This document shows, piece by piece, positions 19,619 through 27,832 of a stretch of DNA of 39,759 nucleotides. Location of the stretch: positions 1 through 39,759 of IMG/VR virus record IMGVR_UViG_3300038441_001120; one strand, 5' to 3'. The notes beneath the pieces were generated by a model. The model ran no database searches. It was not told the DNA's origin and saw nothing but the letters and a program-made list of their open reading frames with translations. How positions within the stretch are numbered: position 1 is the first letter of the stretch; every line of letters starts with the position of its first letter. The stretch comes from a virus. Made by a program: the position numbers and the translations under genes.

Positions 19619-20210
19619 CATACACCAGAGACTACTAGGAATTATGGCAGACATTGACTACATCCAGAAAGGACCAAAGACCGTAAATGGCCAATACAGA
19701 TACGCAAGCCACGATCAGGTCACAGCGGCCTTACACCCCTTATTCGTCAAACACGGAGTCTTACCAATCCCTACAACAGAAGACATGAAACAGGAAGGAA
19801 ATAGGACTTCAATACTCCTTGGTGTGGCTTTTACGAACGTCGACCAACCTCAAGATCATGTTTATGTACGATTTCCAGGATTCGGCGTAGATCCGGGCGA
19901 TAAAGGCCCAGGAAAGGCTATCTCCTACGCCTTCAAAATGGCCTGCCTGAAGACCTTTTGCCTTGAGACAGGGGAAGACCCAGATCAGGACGCAAAAGCC
20001 GTTTATAAGGCCTCAAAATGCCCTGAATTTGATTTGGCTTTACCAGACCATATTTCCTGTAATGATCCCAAGTTAAAGGCGTTCTTAAAGTCCAGTGCGG
20101 AGATTATGGGGAAAGATATCGAAGACGTGAAAAGGGAGGCTTTAGGGAAAATGCCGAAGTTTCTTGAGGCCTTACAGAACTGGAAACCTAAAAAAGGAGA
20201 GAAGGAATGA
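19599..20210 (+). CDS. erf: ERF-family single-strand annealing protein
   Basis: 203 residues with the ERF signature DKGPGKAISYAFKMACLKTF and LETGEDPDQD (102-130), plus the N-terminal YIQKGPKTVNGQYRYAS element. ERF (P22) forms rings that anneal complementary strands and circularise or recombine incoming phage DNA. It overlaps the nuclease gene by 20 bases; with RusA they make a full recombination pathway. The C-terminal domain (about 145-203) is variable, as in the family. Confidence 0.9.
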   Translation: MAEKQLNIHQRLLGIMADIDYIQKGPKTVNGQYRYASHDQVTAALHPLFVKHGVLPIPTTEDMKQEGNRTSILLGVAFTNVDQPQDHVYVRFPGFGVDPGDKGPGKAISYAFKMACLKTFCLETGEDPDQDAKAVYKASKCPEFDLALPDHISCNDPKLKAFLKSSAEIMGKDIEDVKREALGKMPKFLEALQNWKPKKGEKE

Positions 20211-20410
20211 GACTTGTTAAATTTATAGAGGCAACAGTTGCTTTAGTTCTTTTATTCTCAACATTATCATTATTGTTTTTTTTAGCCGGATGCACTATAT
20301 CTTTTCAGAATATATCGACTCATGGAACTGCAACCGACCTAGTAGATGAAACCCAAACAGCAAGCCCGAACGTAAGTCCTTCAATGCCAGGAATGATCCC
20401 GGTGTTCTAG
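20207..20410 (+). CDS. Small lipoprotein
   Basis: 67 residues: a basic start, a hydrophobic helix and the lipobox LAGC, giving a mature lipid-anchored peptide of about 39 residues (CTISFQNISTHG..., ending PGMIPVF). It overlaps the erf stop (ATGA). Small lipoproteins after recombination genes can be outer-membrane spanins or superinfection-exclusion factors. No inner-membrane spanin partner is obvious, unless it is one of the coiled-coil membrane proteins just downstream. Confidence 0.7.
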   Translation: MRLVKFIEATVALVLLFSTLSLLFFLAGCTISFQNISTHGTATDLVDETQTASPNVSPSMPGMIPVF

Positions 20411-20468
20411 ATAAGGCTTTACAAAAACCTTGAGAGTATGCTAAGGTAAGGTTTTAAAGGGGTTTTAT

Positions 20469-20528
20469 ATGGCGCTTAAAGTTATTTGTATTATTTTATT
20501 AGCATTTTTCTGTTACCAGCCGGAGTAA
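20469..20528 (+). CDS. 19-residue hydrophobic peptide
   Basis: ATG 20469 behind AGGGG; one hydrophobic stretch (LKVICIILLAFFC) then YQPE and stop. The next gene starts two bases later and takes its binding site (CGGAG) from the last codons of this frame. Could be a mini-membrane peptide or a translational leader. Confidence 0.3.
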   Translation: MALKVICIILLAFFCYQPE

Positions 20529-20529
20529 A

Positions 20530-20811
20530 ATGGATTTATCATTGTTTTTTACGATTATTGGAACTGGATTAACTGTAGCAGCCTTAGTTATAGGAGCTTT
20601 TCTAACCATAAGTTCTTTGTTTTTTGCCAATATGAAGACTTTTGAAGAAAATATAAGATCTGATATGAAATCGTTCGAAGCTCAATCCAAGTCTGATTTA
20701 AAGTCTTTTGAAATAGAAATTCGTGGTTGGAAGGAAGAAATCTATAAGGAAATGAAGGACTTTCATGGTAGACTTTGCTCTATAGAAGGTCGTGGAAAGG
20801 AGGATCGATGA
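20530..20811 (+). CDS. Membrane-anchored coiled-coil protein, 93 residues
   Basis: One N-terminal transmembrane helix (IIGTGLTVAALVIGAFLTIS) and then a long charged coiled coil with an internal repeat (MKTFEENIRSD, MKSFEAQSKSD, LKSFEIEIRG). A transmembrane helix followed by an extended coil fits an inner-membrane spanin or holin-associated protein. Confidence 0.55.
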   Translation: MDLSLFFTIIGTGLTVAALVIGAFLTISSLFFANMKTFEENIRSDMKSFEAQSKSDLKSFEIEIRGWKEEIYKEMKDFHGRLCSIEGRGKEDR

Positions 20812-20972
20812 TAGAGGTAATTTTAGGAATAGCTTATATATGGCTTTTCAGTTTAACTCTTGTTCATACTATTATTATCCACTGGCTTCATTCTGACGTA
20901 TTATCCTTAAAAAGTGAGATACGGAAATTAGAAGATAAGTTTGAAAAAGAAACGAAAGTACTTAAGGAATAA
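20808..20972 (+). CDS. Membrane-anchored coiled-coil protein, 54 residues
   Basis: Starts in the stop of the preceding gene (ATGA), with AAAGGAGG before it. A transmembrane helix (VILGIAYIWLFSLTLVHTII) leads to a coiled coil (DVLSLKSEIRKLEDKFEKET). The same architecture as the gene before, in shorter form. Confidence 0.55.
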   Translation: MIEVILGIAYIWLFSLTLVHTIIIHWLHSDVLSLKSEIRKLEDKFEKETKVLKE

Positions 20973-20973
20973 G

Positions 20974-21036
20974 ATGTTACATTTATTTGTTGGCCTATTA
21001 GGTCTGTTAGCTTTCTGGTATTTTCAAGATAATTAA
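20974..21036 (+). CDS. 20-residue membrane peptide
   Basis: AAGGA stands before ATG 20974 and the start lies one base after the upstream stop. A single hydrophobic run (LFVGLLGLLAFWYF). Called on coupling and binding site only. Confidence 0.33.
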   Translation: MLHLFVGLLGLLAFWYFQDN

Positions 21037-21044
21037 GGAGAAGA

Positions 21045-21275
21045 ATGCGTAAGATATTTGTTTTATTAGGTCTTTTGGCCTCTTCAACGTGTTTTTCGGA
21101 CTATGATGACATAAAAAAAGAACTTGTAGAAAAGCTCCAGATGTACGAAAACCTCCGGGACAATGAACGGTCTCTCTACGGGCAATGGTACTTAGGCGGA
21201 GTAATTACTGGCCTGGAAAATGCCTTGTTCATTATTCATACTGATCAAGATGCAATGGACTACGTAAAAGACTAG
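21045..21275 (+). CDS. Small secreted protein, 76 residues
   Basis: A Sec signal peptide (MRKIFVLLGLLASSTCFS) and then about 58 residues of mostly helical mature protein (DDIKKELVEKLQMYENL, GQWYLGGVITGLENALFII). Similar in plan to the next gene. AAGGAG lies before the ATG. Unknown role, presumably periplasmic. Confidence 0.6.
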   Translation: MRKIFVLLGLLASSTCFSDYDDIKKELVEKLQMYENLRDNERSLYGQWYLGGVITGLENALFIIHTDQDAMDYVKD

Positions 21276-21359
21276 TCATGCCTTAAATAAGGTCTCTTTT
21301 GGGGTTGTTGCTGAAAGGAATATCTCTTATAACTCAGTAAACACCCTAATGGAGGTCTT

Positions 21360-21767
21360 ATGAAACTATATCAACTTGCTTTATCCTGTTGTTTGTTTCT
21401 TTCTGCACCTATTTTAGGTTACTACGAAGAGGCTAAACAGGAGATTAGAGACCTTAAAACGGAAGCAACCTGGAGGTCTATGCTAATTGGTTACGATGCC
21501 TATTACTGCACCGGACAAGTAGAGGCTTACAGAAAGGCCTTATTAGTGATAAACATCTGGGAACGCCGATATAAGCCTAAAAAACCACCAAAATCAGCAA
21601 TGAAAGAATACCTCCTGGTGTTGATGTCTATTTCAAACCAAGAGGCGGATGAGGGATTTACAGCGGTAGAGGAATCTTGGACCAGTCAAGGCTTTAGATC
21701 TGCCCTACAACACTCGATTTCGATCATAGATGGCAAGCCTTTTGTCCAAGACGGCCTTTTTCATTAG
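21360..21767 (+). CDS. Secreted protein, 135 residues, paralogue of the preceding gene
   Basis: A signal peptide (MKLYQLALSCCLFLSAPILG) and then YYEEAKQEIRDLKTEATWRS...YCTGQVEAYRKALLVI, which follows the same pattern as YDDIKKELVEKL...GVITGLENALFII in the neighbour. It has an additional C-terminal half (about 75-135). No lysozyme or protease motif. GGAGG precedes ATG 21360. Position at the end of the rightward late operon suggests an envelope or lysis role. Confidence 0.6.
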   Translation: MKLYQLALSCCLFLSAPILGYYEEAKQEIRDLKTEATWRSMLIGYDAYYCTGQVEAYRKALLVINIWERRYKPKKPPKSAMKEYLLVLMSISNQEADEGFTAVEESWTSQGFRSALQHSISIIDGKPFVQDGLFH

Positions 21768-21916
21768 GCCTTCTTAGCCTTTTTGGCCTCACTATACCCT
21801 ATTGCTACTGCCTGTTTAGGGTTCGTAACGATAGGGCCTTTTTTTGACCCTGAATGGAGTTCGCCTTTACTAAATTCCTTCATTACTTTCGATATCTTTT
21901 TCTCTTTTCCTTTCAT
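21764..21916 (-). CDS. DUF6496-like small basic protein, 50 residues
   Basis: Begins MKGKEKKISKVMKEFSKGEL, then KKGPIVTNPKQAVAIGYSEA and a Lys/Ala tail. The K-V-M-x-E-F-x-x-G-x-L-x-S-G...QA-x-AI-x-x-SEA order matches the small basic family annotated DUF6496 in many phages and bacteria; function unknown. AAGGGA precedes ATG 21916. Its stop codon overlaps that of the rightward gene, so the two operons meet tail to tail. Confidence 0.6.
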   Translation of the reverse strand: MKGKEKKISKVMKEFSKGELHSGSKKGPIVTNPKQAVAIGYSEAKKAKKA

Positions 21917-21929
21917 TGAATCCCTTATT

Positions 21930-22424
21930 TTAGTTACACATCTTCATTATTTCTATATATCCAAACAATCCGAAAAATTCACCGCTCAATCCGACTGTCT
22001 TAGCTCCGTTTCCTACAGCTCCAGATACATATATTGTCAATCCAGCAGTTGCGTCAATGATAGTAAAGTCATTAACATGGTAATGGTTATCTGAAGTTCT
22101 CGCAACACCAGGATTAAAAAGCTGTTTTGTGGCCGCTCCTGCACTTGTTTCTATGTTGAACTGTGCAAATGTATGAGCTGCTGAAAGACCGTCAAATGTT
22201 AAGGCATATGCGACGAGATATTTTCCGTCTGAAGGAACTGTAAAAATCCCCGTAGAGTTATCCATGTTGTTTCCGCCGACCTGCCATGTGGTATTATCCC
22301 AAACCACAGTAAATGCAGTACCATCTCCAGTTAGATTAGGTTGGTTGGCTGCAATGAAACTTTGTACTCCGATTGATCCGGTTGTAGCTCCAGCCGGCAT
22401 TCCAGCTATTCCTGCTTGACTCAT
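21930..22424 (-). CDS. C1q/TNF-like receptor-binding tip protein
   Basis: 164 residues from ATG 22424 (AGGAG before it). After a Gly/Ala-rich neck (AGIAGMPAGATTGSIG) the domain has W-x-x-G-G-N-N-M-D, GIFTVPSDGKYLVAYALTF, AHTFAQFNIET and a final GEFFGLFGYIEI. This is the ten-strand jelly-roll pattern of phage C1q-like head domains, which form trimers at fibre tips. Likely contacts the host surface. Confidence 0.6.
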   Translation of the reverse strand: MSQAGIAGMPAGATTGSIGVQSFIAANQPNLTGDGTAFTVVWDNTTWQVGGNNMDNSTGIFTVPSDGKYLVAYALTFDGLSAAHTFAQFNIETSAGAATKQLFNPGVARTSDNHYHVNDFTIIDATAGLTIYVSGAVGNGAKTVGLSGEFFGLFGYIEIMKMCN

Positions 22425-22432
22425 GATTGCTC

Positions 22433-22768
22433 CTATGTTGCTGACGATATACATTCGAGATAAATTGCTCCGGAAGTAGGAGCTGTTGATTGTTTGACTG
22501 AGAATTGAGTCCCTATAGCCAACACCAAATTATCCGTCACTGCAATGGGTGGGGAGTTGGTCGAAAGGTCATATAAAGTAAACGATCCAGCAGGAAGAAA
22601 AATGTGGTCGTTGGTTCCATCTAAGCTTGCGATAAGGTCGCCATCTGTGTTGTTAGTGAGCTTAAATATTCTGGTGTTTGTGGTTAAGGCCGAACCAAGG
22701 GGTGCATAAGACCCTGAAATCCCCCCGAATGCTAGAGACCTTAATGTGTCGAAATGTGCTACTGCCAT
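22433..22768 (-). CDS. Fibre-region structural protein, 111 residues
   Basis: All-beta sequence with Gly/Asn/Thr content (IFKLTNNTDGDLIASLDGTN, SFTLYDLSTNSPP). The N-terminal MAVAHFDTLRSLAFGGISGS resembles decoration or fibre connector proteins that start with a short helix. It lies between two fibre genes. No family recognised. Confidence 0.5.
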   Translation of the reverse strand: MAVAHFDTLRSLAFGGISGSYAPLGSALTTNTRIFKLTNNTDGDLIASLDGTNDHIFLPAGSFTLYDLSTNSPPIAVTDNLVLAIGTQFSVKQSTAPTSGAIYLECISSAT

Positions 22769-22775
22769 GTTAATC

Positions 22776-23627
22776 CTATTGTAAAAGTCCGTAATTTCTT
22801 AAGGCTGCTATAGTCCCTTGTAAGGCTAAAGCAAGTTGATAAATGTCGTTTCTAATGGTTGCTGCGTCTGCGACATATGAGGCTCCAGCGAAGTCCGCAA
22901 TAACACCAGCAGACCCCCCGGAAGTTACGTTGTTGGTTAGCGCCCCTTGTGATTGAACGCTTGCAGGAGTCGTGTTAAAAAATCCTATTTGAGCGGACTG
23001 TCCTCCAATACGTAGTTGATGCGCAGCCCCTGCTCCAGTCCCTAAACGGATTGTTCCTGGATTAGTTGACCCGGAGTTTGAGAAGACATGAAAATTTTGT
23101 GTTCCACCTGATATATTCCCGAAAGAGAAAAAATTTACAGTCTGAGTTCCACCCACAATAGACCCAGGAAAGTAGTTATGGGTATGTGTGCCTGAAACAA
23201 TATCCCCACCATTAACAACAAAGGCTGTATCATTGGTCGGAGCAGTCCCTGTTAAAACCCCGACTGAAGTTAAAGCTCCAAGATGATTTCCTCTTGCGAT
23301 ATTTATATTTCTAGTGATATTCGACGCAGAAGCCCCTATGTTAATAGTAGTAACATCTACGCCAGAACCAATATCGACGTTCCCTGTTGAGTTTAAAGTA
23401 GTTGCATTAACCTCATTAGGTGCGACATCCCCTATAGGAGGAGGTGAAGATAGGTTAGTTACAAAGGAATTACTAAAAGTTTGAGGAGAGACATAACAAA
23501 AGTCCTTAGAGCCTTCATCCACCTCCTCTTCAGTTGCAGCCCTTACGGTATTGTTGGTCGTGAAAGGCTTACCTGTTACTTGAGGCTGATAACCTGTATA
23601 AGCTAAAGGATTAGAATAAAGGCCCAT
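22776..23627 (-). CDS. Tail fibre protein
   Basis: 283 residues. An N-terminal adaptor (NPLAYTGYQPQVTGKPFTTN then NTVRAAT) is shared with the next gene. A central shaft of short Gly/Thr/Asn repeats (about 70-230) follows, and the C-terminal helix IRNDIYQLALALQGTIAALR is of the kind that trimerises fibre ends. The adaptor probably docks to the tail hub. Confidence 0.65.
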   Translation of the reverse strand: MGLYSNPLAYTGYQPQVTGKPFTTNNTVRAATEEEVDEGSKDFCYVSPQTFSNSFVTNLSSPPPIGDVAPNEVNATTLNSTGNVDIGSGVDVTTINIGASASNITRNINIARGNHLGALTSVGVLTGTAPTNDTAFVVNGGDIVSGTHTHNYFPGSIVGGTQTVNFFSFGNISGGTQNFHVFSNSGSTNPGTIRLGTGAGAAHQLRIGGQSAQIGFFNTTPASVQSQGALTNNVTSGGSAGVIADFAGASYVADAATIRNDIYQLALALQGTIAALRNYGLLQ

Positions 23628-23634
23628 ATTCCCC

Positions 23635-24084
23635 CTAGTTATAGATCTCGTAGTTAATGATCACGTTGGCTGCTGTATTGGCCGATCCTGCGTTGTAGAG
23701 CCTAAAAGTAACTGTTCCTGATCCTGGAGTAATAGCTGAAACGACCAGGGCTGTGTTGGTAGTAGCACAGGAAGCAACGGCCTGGATAACCGAACTAGAT
23801 GTGATAAGGCTATTGGTCATAACGTAGTTCCCGTAAGCAGTTGTATTAACTACGTTCGTGAAACTTACCTGACCTCTACGGCTGTTGTTGACCAAAGGAG
23901 TCGCTCCGGCAACAGATGGTGCTAAGGACGCTCCGGCTGCTTCTGCTGGCGTGATATAAACGTTGGTCTTTACTCCAGCTAAGGCTTCGGCTGCTGTTGC
24001 TGCTCTTACTGTTGAGTTGGTGTTGTTTGCCTTGCCGTTTGCTCCTGGTGGATATCCGGCGTAGCTAATTGGGTTATTGAACAT
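23635..24084 (-). CDS. Short fibre or spike protein with the shared adaptor
   Basis: 149 residues. NPISYAGYPPGANGKANNTN and then STVRAATAAEALAG repeats the adaptor of the gene downstream, followed by a compact beta domain (PSVAGATPLVNNSRRGQVSF, ending NVIINYEIYN). Two fibres sharing one attachment module suggest alternative or joint mounting on the virion. Confidence 0.6.
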   Translation of the reverse strand: MFNNPISYAGYPPGANGKANNTNSTVRAATAAEALAGVKTNVYITPAEAAGASLAPSVAGATPLVNNSRRGQVSFTNVVNTTAYGNYVMTNSLITSSSVIQAVASCATTNTALVVSAITPGSGTVTFRLYNAGSANTAANVIINYEIYN

Positions 24085-24102
24085 GTCTTTCTCCTTGTTG
24101 GG

Positions 24103-26715
24103 TTATTCGTCTATTGATTGGCCAAATTGTGAAAGTAAAATAGCAAAGGAAACCGGATCGTGACCTTTACTGGCTGCTTTAATGAATTTTCTTCGAACGT
24201 TAGGACTGGTTAAAAGTTTTGTCATGATCTTATATCCGACCATTGCCGATATAGTTGTAGGAAGTCCGACTGTAAATGCTCCAACAACGGGAGAAGATAA
24301 CTTGGCTATTCCAAAAACGTTCATTGCAGCTTGAGCGTTAAGACCCATGCTTTCCTTTAACCATGAAGTGAAGTCATTAATTTTGTTTTGTATCGGATAA
24401 TCCTTACGACTCATCCTTTCTAAGATTTTTCTACCACGAATTGTTTTTCCCTCCTGCGACTCTTTAAAATCATTCCACGCCTTAGAGTTCTTAGTAGGAG
24501 GAAACTTCTCAAGTAATTTGGCGTTTTCTTGAAATTGTTTGACTCTTCCGTCCATCTTCTCAAGGAAATTAACAGCCTCCTCACCGCCTATATTCAGGAT
24601 GTTCTCTCTCATCGCAGGATCTTTAACAAACCTCTCTACCGCCTTAAAATCAATAACTCCGTCCTTCATCACAGACTGAACCATGTCGTTAAAGGACTGG
24701 TTTTCAAGGTACTTAATAACGTCAGGCCCATTAGGGCTGTTTTTAAAGGCCTCTCTTACTATTTTTTGGCCTTTCCTTGTCTTCCATAGGCTTAAGGTTT
24801 TTTGAGGCCTAGAGCCATCTGTTAAAGCGTTGCTAACGTCGTTGAATATAGCTTCTTTTACAGCCTTCTTTCTAGCCATAGGATTATTCGGGTTTTTAGC
24901 CTCAACAATTTCCTTAGCTAGCTTTTGGTTTTCCTTAGATAAATACTTATTAACCTCTCGAAGTTGTTTCCCGGCGCTTAAATAGTCCTTTTCTTGTAGA
25001 CCTTCTAAGACCTCTCTTTCGACTTGTGCATAGCCTTTTGGACTCATAGTTTGTTGGAGGTTCTCAAGGACAGTAGGATCGTTAATGGTCTTCGCTATAG
25101 ACTCCCCTGCTTCAGTCTTCCTGATTTTCTGTATGGTCTTTGTTCCATACTTATTCGCAACACGGGCATGCTCTGATTCGGCTGTGTTATAAGCCTTTAA
25201 TAGGTCTTCATTACCAGCTAAGCCTTCTCGGACATCCCTTTTTGAGGCTGCAACCACATCTCTTAACTTGTCTTGAACTTGATACTCTAACTCGTCGTAC
25301 TTAATAACCTTATGAATCCTTTTAGCTAGTTCCATTGTGTGTTTTACGGATACAGGTTGTTTCGACTTAGTAAGTATTTGTTGACCTTTGGAAGTCCTTT
25401 TAATCTCATATCCTGCGTCCTTAATAATTCCTTTTAAGGTCTTAATAACCTTAGAATAACCTTCAGGATTAGTCGTATGTGTTTCTAGGTTTTGTAAGGT
25501 CTTAAAGGCAGTAGAAGCGGTCGAATCAGCGTGATGTGTGATATATTGAGCACCTTCTTCGGCCTCTTTATATAAAGGACTATAAGCTTCTTTTTCGGTC
25601 TTTCTTCTTGCGTTAATATCTTCTCTTATGGACGTTCCAAGCTCTTCCTTAGTTGCTGCCCTAGTTGATTGTGCGTCTAGCTGAGCCTGAACCCCTTCCT
25701 TCTCAAGGGCTGACATTTCCTTTCTAAGATCGACTTGCCCGGGTTCGAACTTCTCAGCTAACAAGTCTGCGGTTTGGTCAAGCCTTTGTAAGGATTTATT
25801 AGTAATTTTTCTTTCGCTAAGGTCTTTAGGCGTCACAACAGTTTCTTTCTTTATGGCCTCATTCGCTGCTTTTTGGGCTATAGTAAGTTCTTTTTTAGCT
25901 CCTTGTAACCTTTGCGCAGCAAGTTCGGCGTTATCTGGAGTCTGTGATAGGATTTCAAAGGCTTTTTCGGATATTTCTTGAGGAGATCCTTTGAAATCCA
26001 CGGACTCTATAACCTTATTCATTAGTTCTGTTTTAGGGACTCCGGATTTTTCAGCTTTAGTTAAGAAAGACTTAGCAAATTTCCCTAGAACTCCGGCTGC
26101 TGATAAGACCACATCAAGAATAGCCCAATCCTTACCATGCTCCCAAACTTGATCAATAGAAGGAAGGTCCCCTTTAACTAAAGTTTTTGTGGCCCCATCA
26201 AGGGATCCAACTCCGAACATAGTCAACAAGGAACCTATTTGTTTTTGTAGGACAGGACTTTTTCCGGCTAATTTAGCAACTGGTTTAGATACGATGTTTG
26301 TCATGCCTGATAAAGGGATTGTTGAACCTACTAACTCACCAAAGGCTGCTGCTGGATTACTTTCCGTCTCATATTGAGCTGTTTTCAAGGCATCGAAGTT
26401 CTCTGTAAAACCAAAAGTAGCCCCAGACAAGACCCCTTTAGCCATTTCATTAGAGTTTACATAGTCAATATTCCTGTTAAGCTCATCTCTATAAGAAACT
26501 AGTTCATCCAAGCTAAGGTTGTTTAACTCCTCTCTAGACAACTCCCTAGCTAGATAAGGTCCAGAAATATTCCTGAACTTTTCCATGTCCCTTTCTTGCG
26601 GAGTGCTTTCATCGACCTTCCAACCAGGAGGAAGGCTATTACTTGGTTTTTCCTTATGAGCTTCTTCGGAGTCCTCTATGCTCCAACCTTCCGGTAACGT
26701 CATTTTCTCACCCAT
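24103..26715 (-). CDS. Large internal virion (DNA ejection) protein
   Basis: 870 residues, the largest gene here. A short N-terminal double motif (LPEGWSIED, LPPGWKVDE) is followed by an amphipathic, Gly/Ala-containing region (about 105-225) and a long Lys/Glu helical body. It ends in a hydrophobic segment (about 790-835, PVVGAFTVGLPTTISAMVGY). Size, position after two smaller internal proteins and membrane-seeking segments match podoviral ejection proteins (P22 gp16/gp20-like in role). No peptidoglycan-cutting motif seen. It overlaps the upstream gene by 16 bases; ATG 26715 and 26703 are both possible. Confidence 0.65.
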   Translation of the reverse strand: MGEKMTLPEGWSIEDSEEAHKEKPSNSLPPGWKVDESTPQERDMEKFRNISGPYLARELSREELNNLSLDELVSYRDELNRNIDYVNSNEMAKGVLSGATFGFTENFDALKTAQYETESNPAAAFGELVGSTIPLSGMTNIVSKPVAKLAGKSPVLQKQIGSLLTMFGVGSLDGATKTLVKGDLPSIDQVWEHGKDWAILDVVLSAAGVLGKFAKSFLTKAEKSGVPKTELMNKVIESVDFKGSPQEISEKAFEILSQTPDNAELAAQRLQGAKKELTIAQKAANEAIKKETVVTPKDLSERKITNKSLQRLDQTADLLAEKFEPGQVDLRKEMSALEKEGVQAQLDAQSTRAATKEELGTSIREDINARRKTEKEAYSPLYKEAEEGAQYITHHADSTASTAFKTLQNLETHTTNPEGYSKVIKTLKGIIKDAGYEIKRTSKGQQILTKSKQPVSVKHTMELAKRIHKVIKYDELEYQVQDKLRDVVAASKRDVREGLAGNEDLLKAYNTAESEHARVANKYGTKTIQKIRKTEAGESIAKTINDPTVLENLQQTMSPKGYAQVEREVLEGLQEKDYLSAGKQLREVNKYLSKENQKLAKEIVEAKNPNNPMARKKAVKEAIFNDVSNALTDGSRPQKTLSLWKTRKGQKIVREAFKNSPNGPDVIKYLENQSFNDMVQSVMKDGVIDFKAVERFVKDPAMRENILNIGGEEAVNFLEKMDGRVKQFQENAKLLEKFPPTKNSKAWNDFKESQEGKTIRGRKILERMSRKDYPIQNKINDFTSWLKESMGLNAQAAMNVFGIAKLSSPVVGAFTVGLPTTISAMVGYKIMTKLLTSPNVRRKFIKAASKGHDPVSFAILLSQFGQSIDE

Positions 26716-27830
26716 GTTGATCCATCACTGTAGTAACGACCTCCCGGTCCTGTAATGGTTTTTCCTTTGTATTCTGAAGGATCGATTCCAATATCTACAG
26801 GTTCGGAGGTTAGGTCATAGTCAAGCGCAGCGTCTCCTAAAGTATCTGTTTCCTTATTGAACTTTTCCATAACGTCAGGGGGTGGTTTACCCTTATATTT
26901 CTTAATAAGTTCTAACTGGTCTTTAGACCTTTCTAGGCCTTGTTCGGCAAATCTTTTCAAGGCTGTTACTTTAGCCTTTTTAAGCCAAGGGGAATCCGAA
27001 GCCTTAACAGCGAACTTATTTTGAGCCTCTTTAACCTTATAAGCAGCCAATATTCCACCACCGGGGTTCAAAAGCTTAAATATAGGCTCAATAGTCGTAA
27101 AACCAACACTCTCGGCCTCTGCTGCATCCTTAGAAAGTCCTAATGAACCTGAAATCCATCCGGAAACGCCCAGGCTGTCGATCTTTTTGTCCAGCCAATC
27201 TAAAGCTTCTATCGTTGATTCGGACTTTTTAACGTCTGCTGTAAGATCTAGATATTTCTGTGCGTTTAACTTAGCTACATCCTTATCAAACTGACCTTCT
27301 CCTTCGAACTTCTTAGCTAGCAGTTTAATTGCGTCAGATTTACTTATATCTTGTAAGGCATTTTGTTCTTCTTCTGATAGACCTAACTGTCCAACAATAT
27401 CCTTTACCGCTGCCTTATCTGCTTCTTTCTCGATCTTTTTATCCTTAATAGCTTCTTCTTTTAATTCGAGCTCCCTAGCTGCTCGGTTCTCTCTAGCCTG
27501 AACGATCTTAGTTTGAGCATCCTGAACCCTTTCCTGACGTTCCATCCGCTTTTCTTCATTAGCAGCCTTCTTCTGAGCTAAATTAAAATTCTCAACGCCT
27601 ACATAGTTCTTAATCGCTGAGTCCTTAGCTTCCCTTCCATACGTATTAGTCCCCATTATAGCCTTTAATACATCCCTAGGGTCAGCGTCATTTCCAAGGC
27701 TTTCTATCGACCTTTTTAAGGCCATTTCATCCGATCGTTCCGTGTAGCCCTTAATCAGGTTGTCTACTCCTTTCTCGGCTATAGAGGCCCATGGGTTTTG
27801 TTGGTCTCTTTCTTGTATGACTGTTACCAT
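26700..27830 (-). CDS. Internal virion protein with long coiled coil
   Basis: 376 residues. Charged coiled coil at about 80-145 (AQKKAANEEKRMERQERVQD, ARELELKEEAIKDKKIEKEA), then a globular part (about 200-320) and a short C-terminal beta motif (KTITGPGGRYYSDGSTWVRK). The G-G-R-Y-Y-S-D-G-S-x-W ending is common on phage virion proteins. Likely an ejection protein acting with its two neighbours. Confidence 0.6.
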   Translation of the reverse strand: MVTVIQERDQQNPWASIAEKGVDNLIKGYTERSDEMALKRSIESLGNDADPRDVLKAIMGTNTYGREAKDSAIKNYVGVENFNLAQKKAANEEKRMERQERVQDAQTKIVQARENRAARELELKEEAIKDKKIEKEADKAAVKDIVGQLGLSEEEQNALQDISKSDAIKLLAKKFEGEGQFDKDVAKLNAQKYLDLTADVKKSESTIEALDWLDKKIDSLGVSGWISGSLGLSKDAAEAESVGFTTIEPIFKLLNPGGGILAAYKVKEAQNKFAVKASDSPWLKKAKVTALKRFAEQGLERSKDQLELIKKYKGKPPPDVMEKFNKETDTLGDAALDYDLTSEPVDIGIDPSEYKGKTITGPGGRYYSDGSTWVRK

Positions 27831-27832
27831 AT

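Noticed and set aside
20530-20811. Calling this protein a holin or spanin
   Set aside because: Topology fits, but no endolysin or partner is recognised, so a lysis name would be guesswork.
21930-24084. Diversity-generating retroelement acting on fibre genes
   Set aside because: No reverse transcriptase and no template/variable repeat pair seen anywhere in the window.
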